From: Euwallacea fornicatus
Taxonomy: Eukaryota > Arthropoda > Insecta > Coleoptera > Curculionidae
Length of the DNA: 64,000 bases
NCBI RefSeq assembly: GCF_040115645.1
Contig: NC_089572.1
Location: 620,001 to 684,000, forward strand
Direction: 5' to 3'
Shown piece after piece: positions 34,546-44,695 of the stretch (positions are counted from its first letter, which is position 1; every line of letters begins with the position of its first letter). Made by a program: the position numbers and the translations under genes. The notes beneath the pieces were generated by a model. That model made no database searches. It saw only the letters and a program-made list of their open reading frames with translations, and was not told the DNA's origin.

Positions 34546-35830
34546 TATATTTCTATTTTATATTTTATTATATACACGAATATAGAAAAACCTGTCTAAA
34601 GTATAACGGATTAGAACGAAAAACGGCATGTAATATTTTTGTTTATTTGAGACTGAAGGAACTACTAATTAATTAGTAAAAAAGGACGGCTAAAACGGAG
34701 ACGCTGAGTTTTATTATGTATTGCCTCGCAATTAAAATTAGAATAAATAATTTCTTTTTATTTTTTTGTTTTCTAAACAAAAACAGCAAAAACCTCCGGC
34801 GTGTATAACAAGTAAAAACCTTTTAAAGTGAACACAAATAACACATAGTATTTTCTTTGGGGCTTAAGGAACTACTATTCAATAAGCAAAAAAGGGACGC
34901 GTAAGCTTTTTATTACAGGACAACTAAATTAGCCCGAAAATCAGTTATTTTTTATTGCTTGTTCGTTTTGCTGTTTGTATAAATACAGAAAAAAACATGT
35001 CCAAAGTAAAACTTGTCAATATAACAAAAAATATTTAATACTTTGTTTGAGGCTAAAGAACTTATTAACTAATTAGCAAAAACGATAGCTGGAAAAAGAG
35101 CTACACCGAGTTTTATTATTTATGTCCTGACAACTAAATTAAAAAAAAAAAATTTTGTAATTTATTGGTCATATAAATCCGAGAAAACCTCAACAAAATT
35201 AAACAAATAAAACTTCTTGGAGCAAACGACGGGCATAAAACATTTCCTTTTCGATTTAAGAAATTACCATTTAATTGGCCAAAAAACGCAGCACGTATGT
35301 TTTATTTGTTTGACAACTAAATTAGAATCATAAATAATTCCTTTTTATTGTTTGCTGCTCATACCGAAGAAACGTCTTTAAAATAAAATAAATAAAACCT
35401 TTTTAGAGTTAAGAAAAGAAAGGTAACATTTTCTTTTCACCTTAAGCAACTGCTATGTAATTAGTAAAATAGGAGCACGTAGGATTTGTTATTGCATTAC
35501 AACTAAATTAGAGTCATAAATAGTCCGTTCTTGTCATTTTTTGCTAGTAGACTACAAAAAAACATTTCTAAGGTAAGACCTGTTGAAGTAAAAAAACAAG
35601 TAATATATTTTTTTGCGCCTAAAGAAACTCCTAATTAATTAGCAAACAAGACAATAAGTACACTTGGTAATTACCCTGTCAACTAAATTAGAAAAATAAA
35701 TAGTTCCTTTTTACTGCCCGCTGCTTATATAAGTGGATAAAAAAGTTCCTCAAAGTAACACCTTACAGAGTGAATCGAATAACTATAATATTTTCCCTGT
35801 AATTAACGTAACTATTATTTAATTAATCAC

Positions 35831-36949
35831 AAATAAGCGAACAATTAATTTATCACAATTAAAATCGCTAATGGTTGCTTCACATTTTTAGCACTTTTTT
35901 CATGTCCTTTATACTTTTAAACCTGTACTCGAAGTCAAGCTTTAACTTACACTCTAAGGACCTTTTAAATGCCATCACAAGATCTCCTATTATATAGAAA
36001 ATGATACCAAAACACTGGCAGATATTATTTTCTTATAATCTGTTTATATTTCATCTCCCGCCAATAGGATATAAGCAAGTAGTTAAAGGCTGTATAGGAC
36101 AAAGAAAGGTGGGATGTCCCCACGTAACCGGAAGCTGCACGTCCTCATAGAAAGAAGCATCTGTTCTATAGGAATGAATGTTCAAAGGTTGAGCGACCTA
36201 CGCACAGGGATGTATGGATGTTCAACCATACTTCTGCTTCGATTTGATTAACACGCGATTTTTTAGTAAGCATTTCTTCTCCTTTAGCATGAATCAAAAA
36301 TCTAACGTTTTGCCGTTTGCCTCAAAATACTGTGAGTTTTTTTTTCAGTTAATAATATTTGTGGATTAATCTCAATACGGTCTGGATTTATAGATGAACC
36401 ATTCCTACAATGCAACTGGCAACAGCGCAGCGCTCTTTTGTTTTTAAAATTGCGATCTACCGGGAATTCATGGCCTGGTTAGATTTTTAGTCTGACTTCG
36501 CTTGAAAATCAAGTCGTCTTTCACGTAACGGGACATGTCAAGTAAGTTCATCGGCAAATGAGTACCGGGTGGAACCGTCAAGTGGCACCAACAGAATCAA
36601 AGTAAGTAAATTGTAAATACACCTAAAGTGATATTTCGTGTGAATTGAAAGGACGCAAGGGAGTAGTGACATAGATAGTAATTAGGAGCTATTGCCAATT
36701 TTGCTGATCTTCCCTTGTGGAAATTAATCAAAAAACTGGAAATTCCATCTAAAGTACTGAGGAACTATCATCCTTTGCGGTTTACTAACAAAACGATTGA
36801 TTTTCTGCATCGCTTACGTAGCGTCTTCCCCAAAGGGAGGATTACCAAGCACATACGGCCTCCATTGCTGTATGTTTACTTACACTGCTTTGCACTTTGT
36901 ACGAACAATAATTCCACGGTTTGGATAGAGTACGTCTCTTTGTAAGACG
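35831..36949. other. No gene recognised
   Basis: AT-rich with a few G+C-richer patches. No transposase motif, repeat or credible coding frame. Confidence 0.4.
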
Positions 36950-37015
36950 GCTCGAATTGAGCAACATTACTGCTCGAATTGAGCAGCGTTGCCGCTCGAA
37001 TCGAGGCAGTTTGGG
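36950..37015 (+). repeat. Three 22-bp repeats with dyad symmetry
   Basis: Units start at 36950, 36972 and 36994. The first two begin GCTCGAATTGAGC and the third GCTCGAATCGAGG, so each carries a GCTC/GAGC-type dyad around AATT. The period is exactly 22 bp, about two helical turns. No neighbouring gene is visible. Confidence 0.8.
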
Positions 37016-37180
37016 GTAAAAGGTAAAACAGACTAATGGAGTCGGTCGATGAAAAATTGATGATAGAATAGTTTCGTATAAGCTAAGTGCCTCAATCAAC
37101 AGAAAATTTAGATGATGATAAGTAAAGCGAAAATTCTCCTAAAAGTCCGTGTTTTATCTCCTTTAATAAGACGGCATGTA

Positions 37181-38365
37181 TAGGGTGATTCACTGGAAAT
37201 GGGACTGGCAAAACTCGAGATGGGATACACCAAAATACGATGATTGGACCCAACATACTTTATATCAATGTTGCGTGCATCAGAATTACACGATAGTAAA
37301 GGTTAAAATTTTATTTTAAATTTCCTTAATAACTTCTTGTTGTATGCAGCACCAACACCAAAACTGGTATACTTTGGTTTTGTAAGATGTCAAGTTAAGG
37401 TTTTGATCTAATTTTTACGTAATTCCTAGACGGAACTAGTTACCACCTACCTTTGATCATATGTCTTTATGAGTGCAACCAAGGTCAAATTTTATCCAAT
37501 GTGGAGGGCTTATTTTTAGTCAAAAAAAGGTATTCTTGTTCAATATCCATAATGCCTTTCGTTTCCAAAATTTTCACCCGAAAGCTAGTTCAAGTCATGC
37601 CATTTCACATCTTCAAAAATAGTAGTGACTGTGGTTCACTGGCGCAGCAACCCACTACTTAGTTATTGTTACTTCAGCTTATCAAAGTAATTAGACTGTT
37701 TTCGTATCAGGTGCCATTTTTGAGTAAAAATTTGTAATTTAAAAGTAATATTGCCAAGGCATAATTACTTATACTTCAGTGCGGTGCTCGTTACGGTTTC
37801 TTCTTGCTCAAATAAATTTTATAATAAGACTAATTCTTCATTTGGGAGGGGCCTTTCATTTTTTTCAATGATTGAAAGATTCAATTTTTTCATAATATTT
37901 TTTTTTATTAAATTAGAAATTAGAAATGATACTGCGCGAATTGACTTATGGGTAAAAATCTCGTAAACTCTGAGAGATATCGGTACTGAACGAGAATACC
38001 TTTTTTGAATAAAAATAGACACCTTTTCATTGTTTTGAATAGAATTTGGTCTTAGCTGACCTCATAAAAAAATATAACCAAATGTATCGAAGAGGCGGTT
38101 TCTAACTACCCTCCTCTAGGAGCTACACAAAAATTAGATCAAAATTCTTATTTGTCATCTTGCAAAACCTAAATACATTGATTTCAGTGTTAATGCTATA
38201 AAAACCCAAAAAGTTAAGCAGAAATTTAAAAACAAAACTTTAACGTTTAACATCCTGTAATTATGGAACTCGCAGCATTGGTACAAGGCATGTTGGATCC
38301 AATAGTAATATTTTGGTGCCCCTCTCTCGGACTCTGCCATGTCTCATTCCCACTGCATCATCCTG
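37181..38365. mobile_element. Hairpin element Q, old
   Basis: Inverted arms of about 460-520 bp (37181-37640 and about 37820-38365) are clearly related but diverged. Shared blocks include GGATCCAACATG / GGACCCAACATAC, TTTGATCTAATTTTTACGTA / TTTGATCTAATTTTTGTGTA and AAAAAAGGTATTCTCGTTCA. The left tip is TAGGGTG (from CAGGGTG) and the right tip CATCCTG, with TA outside. The spacer of about 180 bp shows no transposase. A solo arm of the same family lies at 31247. Confidence 0.8.
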
Positions 38366-38831
38366 TAGGTAAGATGGGGTAAGGTAAGCAATCTCATTAT
38401 ATTGTTTCTCCAGGGATTGATTGCCTTCACCGATGCATTTGATTTGGAGATACTCCTGCGAATCCCGATCAAATGCATCCAATAAGAAACATGGCCCCGG
38501 GATGAGTGCATATCGAATCGGCGATTATCTCTTATATCTCCAATTTATTACTCGGTTCAACTATTTTGCCGCATGTTCACATGTGCATGGGGGAACAAAA
38601 TTGCAGTGATTCGAATGTTTCACAATTGCCGATTCCCAAGAGCCCCATATTTGTGCCTCCCCATTAGCGCTACAACATTAGATACCTTAATAGAGAAGTA
38701 GACCCTAAAGGTTAGCTCACGCTTAGCTTTGGAACTTTAACTTACACGTCCAGAAGTACCTTAAATCGAATCTTGCAACGCGAAAATGGACAAGTTTTAC
38801 TCTTTCTCCCGCTCCACAATTTCGAATAGAC
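38366..38831. other. No gene recognised
   Basis: Mixed composition with no identifiable motif or repeat. Confidence 0.35.
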
Positions 38832-38950
38832 AGGATGTTTCTTAAACACTTGTATAAGCTTTGTAAAGGAAATCTTTGGCTAGTTTAGGATAAAAAGTTC
38901 ATATAAACATAGATCCACACCGGTTTGATTCTTAAGATGAAGGGCGTCAG
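38832..38950 (+). repeat. Solo arm related to element D
   Basis: ACAGGATGTTTCTTAAACAC, then AAAGGAAATCTTTGGCTAG, AAAAGTTCATATAAACATA and GATTCTTAAGATGAAGGGCG, follows the left arm of element D block by block. The inner motif is GAAGGGCGTC where D has ACAGGGTGTT, at a similar distance from the tip. The opposite arm was not found before element E begins at 39107. Confidence 0.55.
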
Positions 38951-39106
38951 TTTTTTTTTAATTTGGTGTTTTGATTATATTTCTATTCAATAACATGTGA
39001 ATTTGGTGAAATTCTAGATACTGGGAGTATGGCTAATGAGGGACTTAAATATTCACTTAGTTTTTTTGCTTAATGTTAGAAGGCGCCACATGCAGTGTTG
39101 TATCTA

Positions 39107-39730
39107 CAGGGTGAGTCGAGAGGGTCGTGCCAAACTTCAGGAGCGTGTTGTACATGAAAAATAAATGTAAAAAAACTCAAATGTTGTTATCCGATTTTCG
39201 TTTGTTTACAAGTTATAGCGTAAATAAAATTAAAACATAAAATTTAAAAAAATTATAAATTTCATAAAAAATTCCATAAATGAACGTTTGGATATCATAG
39301 CAAATGTTCAAAAATATCGCCATTAACTTGTAAACATTTTCGGCTTCGTCTATGAAGAGCATTCGTTGCGCTCCTGATTGTTTCATGTCTTTCTTTAATG
39401 GCAGCTGCAGCATTTCTAATGCGTTGAATTAGTGCATCTTGAGTGTCCACTTTTACTCTGTACACTTCAGTTTTAAACCAACCCCACAAACAATAGTCTA
39501 GTGGTGTCAGGTCTGGAGACCTTGGAGGCCAACTAATAGGGCCACCGCGACCGATCCAACGTCCAGGAAACGTTTCGTCTAAATGTTGCTTAACCTTTAT
39601 GTTTTAATTTTATTTACGTTATAACTTGTAAACAAACGAAAATCGGATAACAACATTTGAGTTGTTTTACATTTATTTTTCATGTACAACACGCTCCTGA
39701 AGTTTGGCACGATCCTACCGACTCACCCTG
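39107..39730 (-). mobile_element. Palindromic element E
   Basis: 624 bp with arms of about 130 bp: CAGGGTGAGTCGAGAGGGTC outward, then a CAGGAGCGTGTTGTACATG stretch and GTTTACAAGTTATAGCG inward, mirrored at the right (ending GACTCACCCTG, then TATA). The arms differ at only a few positions. The spacer holds the C-terminal part of a transposase on the minus strand. An inner CAGGGTG copy is not evident; ACAAGTTATAGCG 102 bp inside is the nearest candidate. Confidence 0.9.
39295..39600 (-). pseudogene. Transposase C-terminal fragment
   Basis: Minus-strand frame from about 39600: VKQHLDETFPGRWIGRGGP, SWPPRSPDLTPLDYCLWGWF (third catalytic Asp), a helical stretch, KCLQVNGDIFEHLL and stop at 39295. 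About 100 residues are open without interruption. Everything up to and including the second catalytic Asp is missing, so it cannot be active. The family is that of the relics at 1308, 60536 and 63030. Confidence 0.85.
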
Positions 39731-39758
39731 TATATTTGAATAACCGCAACATTTACTA

Positions 39759-40837
39759 CACCGAGTACCAAAAAAAGTACCTCACCTAATTTTTTTATTC
39801 AATTCTGGGCATTAAAAATTTTATACCAATTATCCGAGTTCAATCATTTTTTCGACGCTTTATAGCCTAGCCCGTTGACTATTAACGTGAATGGAAAAAA
39901 CGGATTCTGTTTTTTTCCTGGAAGTTAATGGAAAAATTTAGATTTATGTCCTATATCATGTTTTTTTAAATCCCTATGTGCATGAATGTGCAGCACTTGT
40001 ATCAAAAATGTTTAAACATTGTCGAAAAGTGCGCTTTTTAGCAAATATTTTCTGTTTAAATTTATTCACATACCTTTTAAATTGTCAAAATCGCAGCATT
40101 TTAATGGAATTTTACATTTAGCAACGAATCCATTCCTGCTAAGGCTGTAATGAATTCAAATAGAGTATGAAAAAACAATCGCAGCCGTACCTAACGTTTG
40201 ACAGACATTGTGCTGTAGAAGTTCCTTAAATCGATTACATAAAATCTGTAGCTTCACAAAACAACCATTTCTACCTGTGGTTTTTCGGAGGCGACCAGAA
40301 CTCGCCCTTCGAGCTGCGCTTCCAGTTTCTTCGTACTTTTGAAAAGCTCTTCACCGCCCTTCGAGGTAAAGGGAATTTCTACTGCACAATATCTGTCAAA
40401 CGACAAATACGGATGCATCTGTTTTTTTATAGCATATTTGAATTCAGTACTGTTTTAATAGGAGTGGATTCTTTGCTAAATGCAGGGTTTCAATAAAAAT
40501 GCTGTGATTTCGACAAATTTAAAAGTAGAACAATGAATTGAAAAATGAAACGTTTACTAAAAGGGGCACTTTACAACAACCTAAAAAATGTTTTAATGCA
40601 ACTTCTGTATTCGTGCACAGAGTAATTTAAAAAAAATGATCTAAAGAATCTAAATTTTTCCATTCACTTCCATAAAAAAAGAAATGAAATCCTTTTCGTC
40701 CCTTCACATTAGTAGTCCACGGGATATGCTATAAAAGCGTCGAAAAAGTGATTGAATTCGAATAATTGGTATAAAAGTTATAAAGTTTAGAATTTTGCAA
40801 AAAAATCAGGTGAGCCACTTTTTTTGGTCATTCGGTG
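39759..40837 (-). mobile_element. Tc1-derived hairpin element X
   Basis: Arms of about 460 bp (39759-40220 and 40380-40837) are inverted copies with moderate divergence. Tips are CACCGAGTACCAAAAAAAGT / CACCGAATGACCAAAAAAAG, flanked by TA. These differ from the CAGGGTG group. The spacer of about 150 bp carries a fragment of a Tc1-like N-terminal domain on the minus strand. It is therefore a Tc1-family deletion derivative that has independently acquired very long inverted arms. Confidence 0.8.
40262..40360 (-). pseudogene. Tc1-like transposase N-terminal fragment
   Basis: Minus-strand frame: AFQKYEETGSAARRASSGRL followed by RKTTGRN. This matches the end of the first helix-turn-helix and the GRPRKTT-type linker of Tc1 transposases (RxxxTGSxxRxxxSGRxRKTT). 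About 30 residues only, in the spacer of element X. Confidence 0.6.
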
Positions 40838-41225
40838 TATTTGTCCCTGAAAGCAACCGTTTTGGAGAAGAACAGGTTTAAACCTCAACTTGCATTGGAA
40901 GTTTGCACCTTGAACCACTGAATGTTTTTGAAAAATAAGCGGAAAAAAGAATTATTTAACGTCATGTGCTATGTTAGACTATCCCTTTTCAAATTTCTAT
41001 CACCGAATTAGTGTAAATTAGACACAAATAAAAATTTACAAAAAGCGTACTGCATCCTTTTTCTGTAGCAACAGTACGCAAGAAAACAGTACTACATGGA
41101 TAGCAAACCTTAGAAGGCAATCTAAAGGTTTCCATGGCAACGGAATCAGTCATTTCAAAAAAGTGTTTTATTGCCATTTGCTGTTATAAATAATAGTTTA
41201 TTCTATATTCTATTCAAAATTTATC
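40838..41225. other. No gene recognised
   Basis: AT-rich, no repeat or motif identified. Confidence 0.35.
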
Positions 41226-42313
41226 TATGAAATGGCCCGCGCTAATGCCCAAGCTGCGAGACGAACGTATGAGGCGCGATTTCTTAAACGGGTGGTTCCA
41301 CACGTCCGAATTTTCATTAATATTCGCGAAACACTTTGTGAAACTGGCAGATTTAAAAGAACAATGGATACCTCAGGAAGACATGCGACAGTTCAACTAG
41401 TTCAGATAGAAGAAGCTGTGTTCAATAGAATGAAAGGAGACCCGCAAATTGGTACACACAAAATTGCTCCTAAAAATCTCTACAACTATATTCTTATTAT
41501 ATGCAACGTGCGCAGGCTGTATTATCTGGAGATTTTCCACTCAGAATAGATTTAATCATTTGGTTGCTTAATAGGTTTCTAAGAATCCCGGATTTGTTAA
41601 GCCATGTGCTGTTCACAGATGAAGCTTCGTTTTCTCCAAATGCCATAATTAACTCTCACAATAATATCTAGCCTGAGAATAATCCCAATGCTGTCATAGA
41701 AAATTATTTTCACGTATACTTTTCTCTAAATCCTTTTATTTTAATTATCGGTGATCGCATTGTTGGACCCTGCATCCTTCAACAAAGACTTACTGGCAAA
41801 GAGTACCGCAAGTTTTTGCAGCACGAGCCTCCTGAACATTTAAAAGAAGTAAATTTAGAAACCAGAAATTGGATGTGGTTAACGTCCGATGGAACACCTT
41901 TAGTTTGGTTGCCCGTCAATTTCTGGACGGGAATTAGTCTAACCGTCGGATAGGAAGAGCGAGACCACAAGGCGGCCTCCCAGATCATCAGACTTGAATC
42001 CTTTCGATTATTTTCAGTGTGGCCACTTGAAGTCGTTAGTCTGCAAATCTCCGATCCAAACTGAACGAGATTTAAGAAACAAGATATTTGAATGGTGTGC
42101 TATTATAAATATACCTGACACCGGGTATATTCGAAAGAGTTCGTTAATTAATATTAAGGCGAACTGACGCATGCATTGCAGTAGGCGACAGTCATTTTCT
42201 GTATTCATTTTAATTTTTATTAACTTATTTGCAAATGAAATACTATCAGTCATATTATTTTTCAATGTACTATTACCCACTAAAATATAATGAAACACTT
42301 ATGGGACACCCTG
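41226..42313 (+). mobile_element. Transposon with decayed transposase, left end lost
   Basis: The right end is GGGACACCCTG (to 42313) followed by TATA, directly abutting element F, whose CAGGG starts at 42318. No matching left terminus is found: the element begins inside the transposase coding region at about codon 18. It therefore represents a 5'-truncated relative of the CAGGGTG elements, and one that kept most of the catalytic region. Confidence 0.75.
41232..42190 (+). pseudogene. Transposase pseudogene, nearly full length
   Basis: Starts at ARANAQAARRTYEARFLKRV (within the first helix-turn-helix) and continues IRETLCETGRFKRTMDTSGR and FNRMKGDPQIGTHKIA. After frameshifts, LFTDEASFSPNAIINSHNNI has the first catalytic Asp, then a stop, GPCILQQRLTGKEYRKFLQH, WLTSDGTP (second Asp) and a heavily broken C-terminus. 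At least one stop and three frameshifts. It is the most complete member of the TNQELADMHLAYGLADG family in the window, but lacks its own start codon. Confidence 0.8.
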
Positions 42314-42317
42314 TATA

Positions 42318-43189
42318 CAGGGTTGCTCATTAGTGCGTCAAAGTGCGATATCTCTGTAAATATAAGTTTTAGAAGGAAATTTGTCTTAGTAAAGTTTTTG
42401 AGGAATAAAAGGCACGTATTTTTAAATTATTTTCAAATGTACAGGGTCTGTCATAAAAGTGTGGTAGTACCGAATTATGTTTTTTTAAATAGAACCCCCC
42501 AATTTTTGTGCCATTTTCGGATTTATCGTCAAATTTTAAGGCTAGTTTATGAAATGGGTCTTATGTAAAGAATCTACCATTTTCGAGTTATTTGTGAAAA
42601 TTCGAAAATTTTGATAGCTGCAAGGTCTCACGGAAATCAATGCTGTTTCCTAACCGTTGTGAGTTTTGGAATCGATCTTATGAGGCTCCAAGGCAACTTA
42701 ATAAGCTACGTTTTGAAATGTTTTAGTTTAAAAAGAGTTTTCCATAACCCTCGAAATAGGCCTCCGAAGGTGTATGACTTCAATCCTCAATAACTTGCTT
42801 ATTTCAAATAGAATGTCCTACTTCTCTCGACGGCATCGTGTTCAGAATCCAAAAACTTACAACTTTTGTTAACATTACCATATCCCTAAACCCAACCGTT
42901 TCTGAGCTGCTGAAAATTGCCCCTTTTTTACATCTAAATTTGTATTTGAAAAGTGAGTTTCGATGACTGCATTATTGTTGTTATATTATTTATAACAAAT
43001 TATTATTATTTATTTTCACAATATTATTTGTATCTACAATAAATTAAATAAAGGTACAGACCCTGTACATTTGAAAATAATTTAAAAATACGTGCCTTTT
43101 ATTCCGCAAAAACTTTACTAAGACAAATTTCCTTCCAAAACTTATATTTACTGAGATATCGCACTTTGACGCACTAATGAGCAACCCTG
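42318..43189. mobile_element. Palindromic element F
   Basis: Arms of about 140 bp (42318-42455 and 43055-43189): tip CAGGGTTGCTCATTAGTGCG, second CAGGGTCTGTC 124 bp inside, mirrored on the right. In the left interior, TTTTTTTAAATAGAACCCCC about 55 bp beyond the inner motif matches the inverted motif in B and C. The 600-bp spacer is AT-rich and shows no transposase. Flanked by TATA on the left, shared with the preceding element. Confidence 0.9.
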
Positions 43190-44522
43190 TATATGTAGGT
43201 TTTTTCAAATAAGTCCAAAAGTCCGAGCAGCCGTGTTATCCTTTATGATTACCGAAACCCCCTGGTAGAGCTCCAAAAACGGACCTGTTGTATAATAAGT
43301 CTACCTAAATTCCAGAGTATGGAAACATTCTTTGAATCACTTCAGGTTAGGACATTGATTTTCCCAGGATTAAAGTCGAAATTTCAAAACTCAATACTTA
43401 CCCATTAAACTACGGCTATTTTAGCCTCATATTCTCTCGGGAAATCATACCTACCAGTTCATTAAATAATTCACATTTCAATAGGCGTTTCTGTAACTAG
43501 TTGTTCAATGTCAGAACGGCAAATATCTATTTTCCAGTTATTATTGCTGGAAACATTGCGGAACAAAACTCGTTAAAATAACGATTGTGTTTTGGGCATC
43601 GTGCCCCATTAAGGGAGGTTTGCGAGCTACATTCGATCTCAATTTAAATTTAAGGAATCTGAAATTCAAATATATATTGTCTTTGACGTTTTAATGTTAT
43701 TGCAGTGGCTCTATTTCGTCCTCCATTCCGGGAGAGAAATAGGATTTGGTGACATTTAAATGCCGGAAGGTAATGAAGAAATCGATTATTTCAGGGTAAT
43801 GCAATTAGTTCTTAAAACAATAGATCCCCAACTGCACAATAAAATAGCAGAATGCAAAACTTCCACAGTTCTCACTTGATTTCAGCATAAAATAACTTCT
43901 TGTTTACACGCGGTTGCATCAGATTTTGCATGCAACCCTTGCACCCAATGTAGCTCGGATTTGAAATTTAGTTTCGTCCCTATAAATCCTAATGATCATT
44001 AGGCTAGTTCATAAATTAACTAATTTAATTTGGGAGCCTCTGACTGCTCAACGGCCAATGGGTACGAAAACTGATTAAAGTCTATAAATTCGTTTCAGAA
44101 CTGTTTTGCCCGTCGATTTCTGCAACCCGACCGAACGGTATCGAATAAAGTTTTCAAATGAATGGCTGAGAATGAGATTCTGATGTTTAATATTGTAAGC
44201 ATGAATTGTTTGTGTTGCCAATATGGCTTAAGTAATAATTGATGACGCTTTATTAGTCATTTCGTTTGAAATTAACAGGGGGGTGGGGTGCACAAGAGGC
44301 TGATCTTTTCCCCGTCCCCGCTAATTCACTCCCCATCCTCACGTTGTTTTTGGTATGGTTATGTAAGATGCACGATCAGCAATAGGGTTACCTCTGTGCC
44401 CGCCTCCCCCGTCCATCCGGAAGAAACGTCCACGCATTTTTTTATGCATATTTGTGCTCGTTATTGTGAAAGCAGTGAGGACAATTATTGTCGTTCGAGT
44501 ATGAAATTTGCCTAACTCTAAA
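43190..44522. other. No gene recognised
   Basis: AT-rich, with a short G-rich run at 44278-44289 and a C-rich patch near 44400. No transposase or conserved motif. Confidence 0.4.
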
Positions 44523-44632
44523 TACAAGGTGTTTCCCGAACCATGGAACCAACAACAGAAGACATTTGGCTATGTTCGCGAACATCTCCGCAAAAAACTA
44601 CGGCCTTGTGATGCTCTAAGACAGTTACAGTG
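44523..44632 (+). repeat. Solo left end related to the element at 50267
   Basis: TACAAGGTGTTTCCCGAACC, then a GAAGACATTTGG stretch, CATCTCCGCAAAAAACTACG and TGATGCTCTAAGACAGTTA match the 5' end of the element at 50267 (ACGGGGTCTTCCAG, AAGACATCTGAG, ATGTCTCCGTAAGGCTCTAG, TGATGCTTTAAGACAATTA). No coding part follows. It is cut off by a Tc1-type end. Confidence 0.55.
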
Positions 44633-44695
44633 GCGCAAAAAAGTATTTAGACACCGCTTTAGACGAAGTAGAAATTTTTTTTTAACTTTCAAATA
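44633..44695 (+). repeat. Solo Tc1-like terminus
   Basis: CAGTGGCGCAAAAAAGTATT and the following TAGACACCGC have the form of Tc1-like ends. The right end of the relic at 52451-53630 (GTGTCTGAATACTTTTTCC, read inverted) is related. The Tc1-like copy 2 begins immediately afterwards at a TA. Confidence 0.55.

Larger units (their letters stand above)
33590..35830. repeat. Satellite-like tandem array, unit about 190 bp
   Basis: The motif (G)ACAACTAAATTAGAATCATA, followed by AATAATTCCTTTTTATTG, recurs at about 33768, 33960, 34725, 34920, 35128, 35312, 35500 and 35678. Spacing is 178-208 bp once the 557-bp element D is removed. Other unit landmarks recur in order: ACAGAAAAAACC, AAAGTAAAACCT, TTAAGGAACTACTATTTAATTAG and a GCACGTA block. 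About ten diverged monomers (roughly 65-80% alike) are present. There is no coding capacity. Confidence 0.85.

Noticed and set aside
33590..35830. CRISPR array
   Set aside because: Units are about 190 bp and diverged throughout, without identical short repeats and unique spacers. The context is eukaryotic.
36950..37015. CRISPR-like direct repeats
   Set aside because: The units are contiguous with no spacers and only three in number.
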